DNA of 64,000 bases from the NCBI RefSeq assembly GCF_015773195.1, contig NZ_JADWYK010000009.1, positions 124,001 through 188,000 on the forward strand, given 5' to 3'. The notes beneath the pieces are model-generated. The model was given only the letters and a program-made list of their open reading frames with translations. It ran no database searches and was not told the DNA's origin. Position numbers and translations under genes: made by a program. This stretch comes from Hymenobacter guriensis (GTDB taxonomy: Bacteria; Bacteroidota; Bacteroidia; Cytophagales; Hymenobacteraceae). Position 1 is the first letter of the stretch. Every line of letters starts with the position of its first letter. Positions 32,565 to 41,313 of this stretch are shown here, piece by piece.

Positions 32565-34421
32565 TTAGCTGAAATGCAATATAAAGCGGGTTCCCACATT
32601 TACCTGACTTTCTACCGCAACCGTTCCGCCCATGGATTCCACGTGTGATTTGACCAGAAATAACCCGATTCCGCGCCCTGGCCCGACGGCGTGAAAACGC
32701 TTGTAAAGCTGAAACACTTCCTGGCCCGCTTTCACCGTATCGAAGCCGGAGCCATTGTCGGAAATGGTGATGGTCGTGCCGGTTTCCGGACTGGCGTTGC
32801 CCTCTACTTCTACCACCAGCGGGCGGCCCTCGGCGCGGTACTTGATGGCGTTGGCAAACAGGTTGTAGAAGATACTGTGGAAGTAGGCGCGGTTGCCGCT
32901 CACGCGCAGGTCTTCGGGGATGTGGCACACTATTGTGCCCGCACACTCGTGCAGCGGTTCCTCCAGGCTTTGCGCTACCCGCTGGCACACGCCGGCCAGG
33001 TGCACCAGCTCCAGGCGCGGCACTTCCTGCTGGTCACGAATCGACAGCACCGTATTCACCTCCATCAGCACGGCATCGAGCTGGCGGATGCTGGCGTGCA
33101 GGTTTTTCAGGGATGTGTCGAACACTTCCGTGTCTTTGGACGTGCGCTGCAGCAGATCGGCGAAGCCCAGGGCATTGGCCAGCGGCCCGCGCAGGTTGTG
33201 CGACACGATGTAGGCAAACTGCTGCAGATCGGCGTTCTGCTTGAATACTTCCCGCGACATCTGCAGCTGGCGCTCCTCAGCCTCCTTGCGCTCCGATATG
33301 TCCTGCATGGCCCCGATCATGCGCAGGGGCCGGCCAGCGGCATCGCGCAGCACGTAGCCCCGGTCGAAAATGGTCGCCCAGGAGCCATCGGCGCGCCGGA
33401 AGCGGTATTCGCTCTGCCAGTAGCGCACGTCCGCCGACTCCACGGCCTGCAGCAGGCTGTTCACCGTCCGGGCCGCGTCTTCGGGGTGAATGAACTCGGC
33501 CCATAAGTCCAGGTTCGATACGTTCTCCTCCAGCACGTGACCAAACAAAGCCTCAAAGCTCTGGCCCCAATACAGCGTGTTGCCGGGGATATTCCAGTCG
33601 TAGATGGCGTCGTTGGTGGCCCGGAACACGTACTCGTACCGCTCATTGCTGATCTGCAGCGCCTCGGCTATTTGTTTCTGGGCAGTGAGGTCGTGGACGA
33701 TGCCTACCAGCTGGGTGCACGTGCCATCTTCGTTTACGACCGGCGTCAGGGTCACCTCGCCCGTTATTCGGCCCGACGGGAAGTCGGAGGTTTCCTGCCA
33801 GGTCTGGCGCTGCCGGGTGGCAACGGCCTCGGCGTAGCGAGCCAGCTCCATGGTGCGCAGCGGCTCCGGAATAACGTCTTGGGCAAGGCGGCCGATCAGC
33901 TGCGCCAGCGGAATGCCGGTGGTGACGGCGAAGGCATTGTTGGCAAAGGAAAACCGGTAGCGGCCTTCTCCCTCTACATCCAGCACAAATACTACGTCCG
34001 TCATGGTGTTGAAGATGACCGACAGCTGCTGCTCCCGCTGGCGCAGGTGCTTTTCGGCCCGCTCGGCGGCGGCCAGGTCTTTCATAATGCCATGCACGCC
34101 CCGCACTTCCTGGCCTTCTACCAGCGGAAATACCGTGCACAGCAACGACCGAATGCCCTGTTCCTTCGTTCGGACGCTTACATCGTGGGTAAGAATTTCG
34201 CCCCGCAGGGCCTGCTGAAAGCACTGCCGTGCCCGTACGGTTTCGGAGGGCAGCAGGTACTGAAACAGGCTGGTGCCCACGAACTGCGCCGGCGTATAGC
34301 CCAGCAGCTCGGCAAAGCGCGCGTTGGCCCGTATCAACTCCCCGGCCGTGTTCAACGTGAACACGGCATCGGGGTGCTGATCAAAAAAGGCGTTGGTGGG
34401 AACGGAATCAGATACGGACAT
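32565..34421 (-). CDS. Multi-PAS sensor histidine kinase
   Basis: 618 residues from ATG 34421. Three PAS domains (about 10-120, 130-250, 255-385; the last with the PAC-like YRFRRADGSWATIFDRG and IGAMQDISERK), then HisKA with His408 in YIVSHNLRGPLANALGF, and HATPase_c with N box NLFANAIKYR, G1 ISDNGSGFD and G2 GRGIGLFLVKSHVE. No transmembrane segment, so a cytoplasmic sensor. Phosphodonor to the CheY-like protein encoded immediately downstream. The second PAS has an RLAQDVIPEPLRTME helix; the ligand or cofactor is not readable. A TTG-N19-TACTTTAC promoter lies 49 nt upstream. Confidence 0.95.
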   Translation of the reverse strand: MSVSDSVPTNAFFDQHPDAVFTLNTAGELIRANARFAELLGYTPAQFVGTSLFQYLLPSETVRARQCFQQALRGEILTHDVSVRTKEQGIRSLLCTVFPLVEGQEVRGVHGIMKDLAAAERAEKHLRQREQQLSVIFNTMTDVVFVLDVEGEGRYRFSFANNAFAVTTGIPLAQLIGRLAQDVIPEPLRTMELARYAEAVATRQRQTWQETSDFPSGRITGEVTLTPVVNEDGTCTQLVGIVHDLTAQKQIAEALQISNERYEYVFRATNDAIYDWNIPGNTLYWGQSFEALFGHVLEENVSNLDLWAEFIHPEDAARTVNSLLQAVESADVRYWQSEYRFRRADGSWATIFDRGYVLRDAAGRPLRMIGAMQDISERKEAEERQLQMSREVFKQNADLQQFAYIVSHNLRGPLANALGFADLLQRTSKDTEVFDTSLKNLHASIRQLDAVLMEVNTVLSIRDQQEVPRLELVHLAGVCQRVAQSLEEPLHECAGTIVCHIPEDLRVSGNRAYFHSIFYNLFANAIKYRAEGRPLVVEVEGNASPETGTTITISDNGSGFDTVKAGQEVFQLYKRFHAVGPGRGIGLFLVKSHVESMGGTVAVESQVNVGTRFILHFS

Positions 34422-34469
34422 AGCACGAACGGCCTCAGGCAGCACCGGCTCAGAGGAGGCACAACAGCC

Positions 34470-34499
34470 GTAAAGTACCTTTTTATGGATTTATTGCAA
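34470..34499 (-). promoter_or_regulatory. Promoter of the histidine kinase/response regulator operon
   Basis: On the minus strand, TTG (34499-34497) then 19 nt then TACTTTAC (34477-34470). Spacing is ideal for the Bacteroidota -33/-7 promoter; the -7 is imperfect but matches the TACTTTnC form seen elsewhere in this window. Confidence 0.6.
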
Positions 34500-34503
34500 C
34501 ATT

Positions 34504-34959
34504 TTATTGCATCAGGTTGGTGTACTCCGGTATTTCGGCCAGTTGCGTGTTCGTGCGCTGTTCAAAGTCGACCCGCCAGCAGAAGTGCTGCAACCCGTTG
34601 GTAAGCAGCAGCAACGGCGCCCCGATGGTCTGGTTGTAGGTGGCGGCCTGATGGGCTACCGCCGCCGTGATGGGCACCGTGGGCGCCTTACACTCAACCA
34701 GTAGCAGGGGTTTGCCGGCAGCATCCAGCGCCACCAGGTCGGTGCGCTTCTGGCGCTGGTTGTAGCGGTGTCCACGCTCCAGGCTGAGCAGGCCCTTGGG
34801 GTAGCCCCGATGCCCGATGAGGTAGTGCACCACGTGCTGGCGCACCCACTCCTCGGGCGTGAGCACCACGTGGCGGCGGCGCAGCACGTCCCAGATTAGC
34901 AAGTTTTCGCCGGATTGGGTAAGTTTGTATTCGAAAGGCGGCAGGTTCAAGGCTTGCAT
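34504..34959 (-). CDS. HSDR_N-type (type I restriction R-subunit N-terminal) nuclease-fold protein
   Basis: 151 residues from ATG 34959 (MQALNLPPFEYKL). This start is supported by homologous N-termini of the family, by GGAGGTG directly before it, and by a TACCTTTG promoter element too close for the ATG at 34986. Seen: LIWDVLRRRHVVLTPEEWVRQH, a motif of small Bacteroidota HSDR_N proteins, then TDLVALDAAGKPLLLVECKAP, the D-x(n)-E-x-K core of a PD-(D/E)XK nuclease fold. It is not linked to HsdM/HsdS here. A common core gene in Bacteroidota with no established function. Upstream of, but probably not co-transcribed with, the kinase gene. Confidence 0.85.
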   Translation of the reverse strand: MQALNLPPFEYKLTQSGENLLIWDVLRRRHVVLTPEEWVRQHVVHYLIGHRGYPKGLLSLERGHRYNQRQKRTDLVALDAAGKPLLLVECKAPTVPITAAVAHQAATYNQTIGAPLLLLTNGLQHFCWRVDFEQRTNTQLAEIPEYTNLMQ

Positions 34960-34965
34960 CACCTC

Positions 34966-34973
34966 CAAAGGTA
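34966..34973 (-). promoter_or_regulatory. -7 promoter element of the HSDR_N gene
   Basis: Minus-strand TACCTTTG, exact TAnnTTTG match, 6 nt upstream of the ATG at 34959. This means a very short leader and excludes the ATG at 34986. Confidence 0.6.
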
Positions 34974-35007
34974 CGGCCCCGGGCATTCTCCCGCTTTTCG
35001 CGCTGTA

Positions 35008-35046
35008 CCGTCGTACCCCTTTCCCTGGGTTCCGACGGTTTTTTTA
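35008..35046 (+). terminator. Terminator-like hairpin in the leader of the AMP nucleosidase gene
   Basis: CCGTCG (35008-35013) pairs with CGACGG (35033-35038), extended by ACCC/GGGT, followed by T8. It lies 114 nt before the AMP nucleosidase ATG, with no plus-strand gene upstream, so it is either an attenuator in the leader or stops antisense/readthrough RNA. Confidence 0.65.
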
Positions 35047-35159
35047 TTTGAGGACTTGGCAGCGTGGATGCGGTTCAACAAGGCAATAAGCCATTGTTTG
35101 CAGGAACGTCATTCAACTCCTCAAGTCCCCACAGACCAAGTCCCCTTAAATCAATCCAT

Positions 35160-35933
35160 ATGAAAACCAAAGCTGACATTGTTGAGAACTGGCTGCCGCG
35201 CTATACCGGCGTACCGCTAAAGGAGTTTGGGCAGTATATTCTGCTTACCAACTTCATCAACTACGTGCACATGTTTGCCGAGCAGTTTGGGGTCGAAGTG
35301 CGCGGCCTCGACAAGCCCATGCAAACGGCTACGGCCAACGGCATCACCATTATCAACTTTGGCATGGGCTCCCCGATGGCCGCCACCGTTATGGACCTGA
35401 TTTCGGCCGTGAAGCCCAAGGCGGCGCTGTTTCTGGGCAAGTGCGGCGGCCTGAAAAACAAAACCAAGCTTGGCGACCTGATTCTGCCCATTGCCGCCAT
35501 CCGCGGCGAGGGTACTTCCGACGACTACCTGCCCGCCGAAATTCCGGCTCTGCCCTCCTTCCGCCTGCAGCGCGCCGTCTCGTCCATGATCAAGAAGCAC
35601 GAGAAGGATTACTGGACCGGCACGGTGTACACCACCAACCGCCGCGTGTGGGAGCACGACGAAAATTTCAAGGAATACCTGCGCCAGATCCGGGCTATGG
35701 CCGTGGATATGGAAACGGCTACCATCTTCACTGTAGGCTTCGTAAATGAAATTCCACACGGCGCCCTGCTGCTGGTGAGCGACAACCCCATGACGCCCGA
35801 AGGCGTGAAAACGGCCGAGAGCGACAAGAAAGTAACGGCCGACTATGTGACCACGCACCTGCAGATCGGCATCGACTCGCTGCTGGAGCTGAAGAATTCC
35901 GGCGAATCGGTGAAGCACATGCGGTTCGAGTAA
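35160..35933 (+). CDS. amn: AMP nucleosidase (short, phosphorylase-fold)
   Basis: 257 residues from ATG 35160 (MKTKADIVENWLPRYTGVP). Hydrolyses AMP to adenine and ribose 5-phosphate; cytoplasmic purine control. PNP/UDP-fold signatures: TIINFGMGSPMAATVMDLI, FLGKCGGLKNKTKLGDLILP, and the purine/ribose-binding end MAVDMETATIFTVGF with catalytic-loop Asp in LLLVSDNPM. The length fits the short Bacteroidota AMP nucleosidases rather than the ~480-residue E. coli Amn. The longer upstream open frame has no family similarity. Its leader contains a terminator-like hairpin. Confidence 0.93.
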   Translation: MKTKADIVENWLPRYTGVPLKEFGQYILLTNFINYVHMFAEQFGVEVRGLDKPMQTATANGITIINFGMGSPMAATVMDLISAVKPKAALFLGKCGGLKNKTKLGDLILPIAAIRGEGTSDDYLPAEIPALPSFRLQRAVSSMIKKHEKDYWTGTVYTTNRRVWEHDENFKEYLRQIRAMAVDMETATIFTVGFVNEIPHGALLLVSDNPMTPEGVKTAESDKKVTADYVTTHLQIGIDSLLELKNSGESVKHMRFE

Positions 35934-36016
35934 CCGAAAAAACGCTACTTGCGGGGCGCTGGTTCTTTCGGGAGCTGGCGCCCCGTTGCGTTATTGCCCC
36001 GCCGCTACCCCGCGCT

Positions 36017-36442
36017 ATGCCCCTCATTGCCTCGCTGCCTTACCTTACCATCACGTATCAGGGCCGGCGGCGCGTGCTCCTGGGGCAGTGGCAGCGGTCC
36101 GTGATGCCCTTTGAGCTGCACCACGGCTACGCGCAGCTGCTGGAAGCCGCCGTAGCGCACCAGTGCCGGTTCTGGCTGATTGATACCACCCGCTGGCAGG
36201 CCCCGGCTGATGCTACCACGGTGCTGTGGATGCTGGAAAGCTTTCTACCCCGGCTGCACCCCCAGCTCGGCGGCACCGTGTACCTGGCGTTTCTGATGGC
36301 CCCGCACCAGCTGGCCGGGGTGCTCACCAACCATGCCATTCCGCCCCTGGCTGCTCTCAATGGCACGCCCTACCAGCTGCAGCGCTTCACCGAGGAAGCC
36401 GCCGCCCTGCACTGGCTGCGCACCTGCCGCGCCGCCCGGTAA
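36017..36442 (+). CDS. Hypothetical protein, SpoIIAA/STAS-like
   Basis: 141 residues from ATG 36017. Alternating strands and helices: LTITYQGRRRVLLGQWQR, a helix, CRFWLIDTTRWQAP, a helix with LWMLESFLPRL, then VYLAFLMAP and a final helix EEAAALHWLRTC. This beta-alpha order and the 'lliDtr' strand resemble SpoIIAA-like/STAS proteins frequent in Hymenobacter. No catalytic motif. It ends 34 nt before the amidohydrolase gene, which has its own promoter-like TACTTTAG. Function unknown. Confidence 0.65.
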   Translation: MPLIASLPYLTITYQGRRRVLLGQWQRSVMPFELHHGYAQLLEAAVAHQCRFWLIDTTRWQAPADATTVLWMLESFLPRLHPQLGGTVYLAFLMAPHQLAGVLTNHAIPPLAALNGTPYQLQRFTEEAAALHWLRTCRAAR

Positions 36443-36476
36443 CGACGCATCGGGGCCGGCTGCGTACTTTAGCGGC

Positions 36477-38135
36477 ATGCTATTTCTTCTGTTCCGCCGC
36501 CTGCTTATGGTGGCCGCCCTGGCCGCTTTCGTAAGCGCCTGCCAGTCGGGCAACCGCCTGCCTGCCGATGTGCTCGTGTTCAATGCCACCGTGTACACCG
36601 TCGACTCGGCGTTCAGCCAGGCGCAGGCGTTTGCGGTGAAGGACGGCAAGTTCCTGGCTGTAGGCACCGCCGAGGAGCTGCGCGCCAAATACCAGGCCGC
36701 GCAGGAAGTCGATGCCCAGGGCCAGTTCGTCTACCCCGGTTTCTACGATGCCCATTGCCACTTCTACCGCTACGCCCTGGGCTTGCGCGACGCTGACCTG
36801 GTAGGCACGGAGTCGTGGGGAGCCGTGGTGCAGCGCCTGCAGGAGCAGCGGCGGCAGTATCCGCAGGCCGCGTGGCTGACCGGGCGCGGCTGGGACCAGA
36901 ACGACTGGCCCGGCAAGCAGTTTCCCTCCAAAGACACCCTGGACGCTCTGTTCCCGGACGTGCCGGTGTTTATCATCCGGGTGGATGGGCACGCGGCCCT
37001 CGTCAACCAGAAAGCCCTGGATCTGGCGAGTATTACGGCCCGTACGCCGATCAGCGGGGGAGTAATCACGAAAGATGCAACCGGCCAGCTCACCGGTTTG
37101 CTCGTGGATAATGCGGTGGATCTGGTATCGGCGAAGATTCCCGAGCCCACGGCCGCCGAAGCCGCTACCCTGCTGCTTGAAGCCCAGCAGCGCTGCCTGG
37201 CCGTAGGCCTCACCAGCCTCGCCGACGCGGGCCTCGACAAGCCCAACATCGACCAACTGGCCGCCCTGCAGCAGCAGGGCAAGCTCAAGCTGCGCCTCTA
37301 CGCCATGCTCAACCCCACCAAGGCCAACAGGGACTTCTACTTCCGGAATGGCCCCGTGTTTCAGGACCGGCTGACGGTAGCTTCCTTTAAAGTATACGCC
37401 GACGGTGCCCTCGGCTCCCGCGGCGCCTGCTTAGTAGAACCGTATGCCGACCGGCCCAAGGAAACGGGTTTTCTGATTTCCACGGAAAAGGAATACCGCG
37501 CCCTGGCTAAGGAAATTGCGGCCAGCAAGTTCCAGATGAACACCCACGCCATCGGCGACTCGGCCAACCGCATCATCCTCAGCATTTACGGAGAAGCGCT
37601 GAAAGGACAGAAAGACCGGCGCTGGCGCATCGAGCATGCACAGGTCATCACCCCGGCCGATATGTCGAAGTTCGGGCAGTTCGGCATTGTGCCCTCGGTG
37701 CAGCCTACGCACGCCACCTCCGATATGTACTGGGCTGGGGAAAGGCTGGGCACGCAGCGGCTGAAAACGGCCTATGCCTACGAGGAGCTGCGCAAGCAAT
37801 ATGGCCAGGTGGCCCTGGGCTCCGACTTCCCGGTGGAAGACATCAACCCGCTGTTCGGCTTTCACTCGGCCGTAGCCCGGCAGGATGCCAAAAACTACCC
37901 CGCCGCCGGCTTCCAGCCCGAAAACGCCCTGAGCCGCCCCAATGCCCTGCGCGGAATGACGACCTGGGCCGCCCACGCCGCCTTCGAGGAAAGGCAGAAA
38001 GGCAGCATCCGCCCCGGTATGGCCGCCGACTTTGTAGTGCTGGACACGGACCTGCTGAAAGCGCCTAAGGAGGAGTTGCGCACCGCCAAAGTACAGCAGA
38101 CGTGGATTGCCGGCGAGAAAGTGTTCGGAAGATAA
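36477..38135 (+). CDS. Amidohydrolase family protein (YtcJ-like), lipoprotein
   Basis: 552 residues from ATG 36477. Lipoprotein signal MLFLLFRRLLMVAALAAFVSAC (lipobox VSAC). Composite amidohydrolase: N-terminal beta cap VLVFNATVYTVDSAF, first metal site FYDAHCHFYR (His-x-His), ITGRGWDQNDWPG-type loop (here LTGRGWDQNDWP), carboxylate/metal region SFKVYADGALGSRGA, NTHAIGDSANR and WRIEHAQVI (His ligands), ALGSDFPVEDINP (Asp), and a C-terminal cap with GMAADFVVLD. Family members hydrolyse amides or formamides; the substrate is unknown. -7-like TACTTTAG at 36465 is only 5 nt before the ATG, so the transcript may be almost leaderless. Confidence 0.92.
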   Translation: MLFLLFRRLLMVAALAAFVSACQSGNRLPADVLVFNATVYTVDSAFSQAQAFAVKDGKFLAVGTAEELRAKYQAAQEVDAQGQFVYPGFYDAHCHFYRYALGLRDADLVGTESWGAVVQRLQEQRRQYPQAAWLTGRGWDQNDWPGKQFPSKDTLDALFPDVPVFIIRVDGHAALVNQKALDLASITARTPISGGVITKDATGQLTGLLVDNAVDLVSAKIPEPTAAEAATLLLEAQQRCLAVGLTSLADAGLDKPNIDQLAALQQQGKLKLRLYAMLNPTKANRDFYFRNGPVFQDRLTVASFKVYADGALGSRGACLVEPYADRPKETGFLISTEKEYRALAKEIAASKFQMNTHAIGDSANRIILSIYGEALKGQKDRRWRIEHAQVITPADMSKFGQFGIVPSVQPTHATSDMYWAGERLGTQRLKTAYAYEELRKQYGQVALGSDFPVEDINPLFGFHSAVARQDAKNYPAAGFQPENALSRPNALRGMTTWAAHAAFEERQKGSIRPGMAADFVVLDTDLLKAPKEELRTAKVQQTWIAGEKVFGR

Positions 38136-38169
38136 TGTGCTAATGTGGTTGAATGTGCTGATGCCGCGT

Positions 38170-38346
38170 GTCATCGCGAGCAACGCGAAGCAATCCGTCC
38201 TGTATAGAACCCAACAAGTTCTCTTACCAGAAAGCCCTTTCCCGCACACGCCGGAAAGGGCTTTTCACTTGATGAAGTCTTAGTGCACTTCAGAGGACGG
38301 GGTGACGCCGCTTGTTGCGCGGAATGTCGTGCCTCCTCGCAATGAC
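38170..38346. repeat. Intergenic composite repeat (element B, diverged copy of 28090-28245)
   Basis: Left arm GTCATCGCGAGC...AATCCGTCC (38170-38200) matches element A's left arm closely; then TTACCAGAAAGCCC with the terminator hairpin CCCTTTCCCGC...GGAAAGGGCTTTT, then a right arm containing GAGGACGG ... CTCGCAATGAC but interrupted by extra bases. Same order of parts as element A. Follows the amidohydrolase gene and likely terminates it. Confidence 0.75.
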
Positions 38347-38401
38347 AGCTAGAGTATTAGCACATTACCCACATTCAACCTCATTAGCACACTAACCAGC
38401 G

Positions 38402-38911
38402 TTATTTCTCGTCGGCAGAGGGGCCGTAGAAGCCGGGCACGGGGATGTCGAGCAGACGCAGGTACACGGTGAGCTGGCCGCGGTGGTGGATGCTGTGGTT
38501 GAGGCCCATGAGGCGGATAGCCGCGCCCTTCGACTGCTCGAAAATGGTCTGCTCGCCGCGGTGCAGGCGGAAGTTGTGGGTCAGGCTTTCGTCGGTGGTG
38601 GCTTGCAGCTGCTCCCGTAGCAGGGCGCTGTACTCGTCGAAGCGGGCCAGCAACTCCTCCTTGCTCGTGGGCGTGGGGCCGGGCTTGGGGGCGTTGGGGT
38701 CGAGGAAGTCGCGGGAGTCGTGCGTGACGAACAGGCTCTTGAACGCTAGCAGGTTGACCACGTGCGTGGCCAGCTGCCACAAACTCATGCTCTTGGGGTG
38801 CGGGCGAAACTCAGCATGCTCGTAAGGTACCCGTTCCAGAATAGTGCGGGTGCCGGCCAGCTCGTGGTTTAGCTCCGCCAGGATGTTTTGCTGAAAGGAA
38901 GAAGTGTGCAT
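38402..38911 (-). CDS. DinB-family four-helix metal-binding protein
   Basis: 169 residues from ATG 38911. Metal-ligand pattern of DinB/YfiT proteins: LWQLATHVVNLL (first His, about 49) and NHSIHHRGQLTVYLRLLDIPVPG (His pair, about 138-142), the latter being the family signature. Four amphipathic helices, no signal peptide, cytoplasmic. Some family members are thiol-S-transferases or metal-dependent hydrolases; the substrate is not known here. Followed on the same strand by nothing before the composite repeat. Confidence 0.92.
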   Translation of the reverse strand: MHTSSFQQNILAELNHELAGTRTILERVPYEHAEFRPHPKSMSLWQLATHVVNLLAFKSLFVTHDSRDFLDPNAPKPGPTPTSKEELLARFDEYSALLREQLQATTDESLTHNFRLHRGEQTIFEQSKGAAIRLMGLNHSIHHRGQLTVYLRLLDIPVPGFYGPSADEK

Positions 38912-38941
38912 TGCGCGATGGGTAAAAGAAAGAAATGGGCT

Positions 38942-38978
38942 TTAAAAACGACGAGCACCGGGCTTTCCCGATGCTCGT
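38942..38978 (-). terminator. Terminator of the MFS gene (minus strand)
   Basis: 12-bp stem ACGAGCATCGGG / CCCGGTGCTCGT (one G.U pair) with loop AAAG on the minus strand, followed by a T-rich CGTTTTTAAA. Confidence 0.85.
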
Positions 38979-39005
38979 GCAAATAGCGAAAGTCGCCGGA
39001 CTTGT

Positions 39006-40436
39006 TTAGGTGGTGGGCAGCGCCACGTTGGGCGTAGCAGGCGGCGGGCCAATGGCCTCGGCGCCGGTCGTGGGCTCGTCGCGCAGCTTCTTGCCGCGCA
39101 GGGTGAGCAGGAACACCAGCCCCAATACGAAGAACACGATGAGCGACAAAATGCTGTTGCGCATGGAGCCCGTTACCTGGGCAATGACGCCGAACACGGC
39201 CGTGCCTATTACGATGCTGAGCTTTTCCGTCACGTCGAAAAAGCTGAAGAAGGCCGCCGTATTGGGCGTGTTTTCAGGAATAATCTTGGAGTACGTGCTG
39301 CGCGAGAGGCTTTGAATGGCCCCCATGGTGAGGCCGATAACAGAAGCCAATGCATAGAAGCTCCAGCCGGCCTGCACGTAGTACCCCGCCACGCAAATCA
39401 GCATCCAGATAAATACCGACCAGCTTAGGGCGCGGGTATTGCCGATGCGCTCCGAGAGCTTCGAGAACAGATACGCCCCCAGGATACCCACCAGCTGTAG
39501 CAGCAGAATGGTCAGAATCAGGGCCGAGCTTTCGAGCTTCAGTTCTTCGTCACCGAAGATGGTGGCCACGTACATCACGGTTTGTACGCCCATGTTGTAG
39601 GTGAAGTAGGCCAGCAGGAAGCGCTTGAGGTTGGGTAGGTGCTTGAGTTGGTCCCATACCTTGCCCAGCTCGCGGAAGCCGTTGAGCAGCCAACCGCCCT
39701 CGGCAGTAGCGCCGGCGGGGCGGCCGGGGTCGGCAGGCAGGGCAAAAAAGGCAATCTGCGCAAAGCCAGCCCACCACACGCCCGTGAGCAGGAAGGCCAG
39801 CCGGGTAGCAAAGCTTTCTTTGAGGCCTACCGCGTCGTGGCCCATAATCAGCCCCAGGCAGATAACCAGCAGCAGTACCGAGCCGATGTAGCCCATGGAG
39901 AAGCCCCGCGCCGACAGCGAATCGTACTGTTCCTCCGAGGAAATCAGCGGCAGGTAGGAGTTGTAGAACACGATGGACCCCGAAAACCCGATGGTGGCCA
40001 GCACAAACACAAAGGTGCTGAGTGTGAGGGTTTCGGGGGTGAAGAAGAACAGCGCGGCGCAGGAAAAGGCCCCGAGGTAGCAGAAGATCTGCATGAACAG
40101 CTTCTTGCGCCCCGAGAAATCGGCCAGGGATGTAAGGAATGGGCTGATGATGGCAATGAACAGGAAGGCCGCCGAAATGGCGTACGTCAGCAAAGAGGAG
40201 CCCGGCACCTGGAAGCCCAGGAACTCCACCGGGCTTTTGCCGCTGTCGGTCTTGGTGATTTCCTTCACCATCGCGCCCCAGTAGATGGGGAAGATGGAGC
40301 TAGTAATAACGAGCGGGTACACCGAGTTGGCCCAGTCGTAGAACGTCCAGCCGCGGGTGATGCGCTTGTCGTCTTTGGGAATGTCACTGAAAGAAGCATC
40401 GGGCGCGGTGGCCGGAGCAGTAGAGGCTGTGGTCAT
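39006..40436 (-). CDS. MFS transporter, UMF1 family
   Basis: 476 residues from ATG 40436 (MTTASTAPATAPD). A 12-helix carrier. The UMF1 signature RGWTFYDWANSVYPLVITSSIFPIYW starts right after the acidic N-terminal tail and is followed by FSGRKKLFMQIFCYLGAF and SLSRSTYSKIIPEN. Homologues of yeast Atg22 (vacuolar amino-acid efflux); in bacteria the substrate is unknown. Inner membrane. Single gene on the minus strand with a weak -7 candidate TATCTTGC at 40473-40466. Confidence 0.93.
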   Translation of the reverse strand: MTTASTAPATAPDASFSDIPKDDKRITRGWTFYDWANSVYPLVITSSIFPIYWGAMVKEITKTDSGKSPVEFLGFQVPGSSLLTYAISAAFLFIAIISPFLTSLADFSGRKKLFMQIFCYLGAFSCAALFFFTPETLTLSTFVFVLATIGFSGSIVFYNSYLPLISSEEQYDSLSARGFSMGYIGSVLLLVICLGLIMGHDAVGLKESFATRLAFLLTGVWWAGFAQIAFFALPADPGRPAGATAEGGWLLNGFRELGKVWDQLKHLPNLKRFLLAYFTYNMGVQTVMYVATIFGDEELKLESSALILTILLLQLVGILGAYLFSKLSERIGNTRALSWSVFIWMLICVAGYYVQAGWSFYALASVIGLTMGAIQSLSRSTYSKIIPENTPNTAAFFSFFDVTEKLSIVIGTAVFGVIAQVTGSMRNSILSLIVFFVLGLVFLLTLRGKKLRDEPTTGAEAIGPPPATPNVALPTT

Positions 40437-40631
40437 GTAGACGAAGGTTGGCGCTGAGGGGCCGGGCAAGATAACGGGAATTCGGTGGGGGCGTTGTCGG
40501 GCTTACTGTCAGGGCCGGGGCTGGTGTATTTATCCACACATAGTTCAGCCGCCGAGGCAGCATTAAGCGCCGGTATGTATGGGTTAATATTGTCCAAAGG
40601 CAGTCCTTCTATTATCCCCTCCGTCCGGCTC

Positions 40632-41222
40632 CTACTCCCCTGCCAGCAGGGTGGCGTACTGCTCCTCCGTATCCACATCAATAGCGCCTTCGGGAAAGGG
40701 CACGCCTACTACCAGCTCGGGGTGCTCGCGCATGAGCTGCCCGGCCCCGGCCTGGTCCGAAAGCCGGCGCAGGTGCCAGTGGCAGGCATTGGCAAAGTAA
40801 GCCGGCACGCCCCGCACCCGGCCATACTCGGCGGCGGCTACGGCACGGTCGGTGCGGGCGTGGGCCTCCACCAGTTCCCAGAGCAGGCCCGGCGTCACGT
40901 GGGGCTGGTCGCAGAGCATCACCGTGAAGCCGGATAGCCGCGGCTGCAGCCGCTGGAGGGCCAGCACCCCAAACTTAAGCGACGCCCCCATACCGGCCGC
41001 CCAGGTGGGGCAGCGTACGGCCTGCACGGGCAGGCCCGCCAGCTCCGGCAGCAGCTCCTCATGCAGTGCTCCCGTCACCACCACTACCAGGTCGCCGGCC
41101 GCGGCAGCCACGGCCGTTTCGGCGGCCCGGCGCAGCAAGGTTTTGCCCTGGTACGGCAACAGCTGCTTGGGCCTGCCCAGGCGCGAGGAGGCGCCGGCAG
41201 CGAGAAGAACAATGGGTGGCAT
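40632..41222 (-). CDS. MobA/MocA-like molybdenum cofactor nucleotidyltransferase
   Basis: 196 residues from ATG 41222 (MPPIVLLAAGASSRLGRPK). GT-A nucleotidyltransferase with the signature LLAAGASSRLGRPKQLLPY (5-23), VVVVTGALHEE, and MLCDQPHVTPGLL (metal Asp). This is the MocA/YgfJ branch that makes molybdopterin cytosine dinucleotide, the form used by xanthine-dehydrogenase-family hydroxylases. Downstream of XdhC on the same strand (91-nt gap), and the PaoABC-like hydroxylase genes lie 5.5 kb away on the other strand; together they form a cofactor-plus-enzyme set. Confidence 0.88.
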   Translation of the reverse strand: MPPIVLLAAGASSRLGRPKQLLPYQGKTLLRRAAETAVAAAAGDLVVVVTGALHEELLPELAGLPVQAVRCPTWAAGMGASLKFGVLALQRLQPRLSGFTVMLCDQPHVTPGLLWELVEAHARTDRAVAAAEYGRVRGVPAYFANACHWHLRRLSDQAGAGQLMREHPELVVGVPFPEGAIDVDTEEQYATLLAGE

Positions 41223-41313
41223 ACAAGCGGGCGGAGAAAGGGAAAAGCAGCTGGCCTCCACAGCGCGTTCAACCCAAAGGCCATTTGCACCGGAGGAAAG
41301 CAAGATACACTTT

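Noticed and set aside
34504..34959. Type I restriction-modification system
   Set aside because: Only an HSDR_N-like small protein is present; no HsdM/HsdS and no helicase domain.
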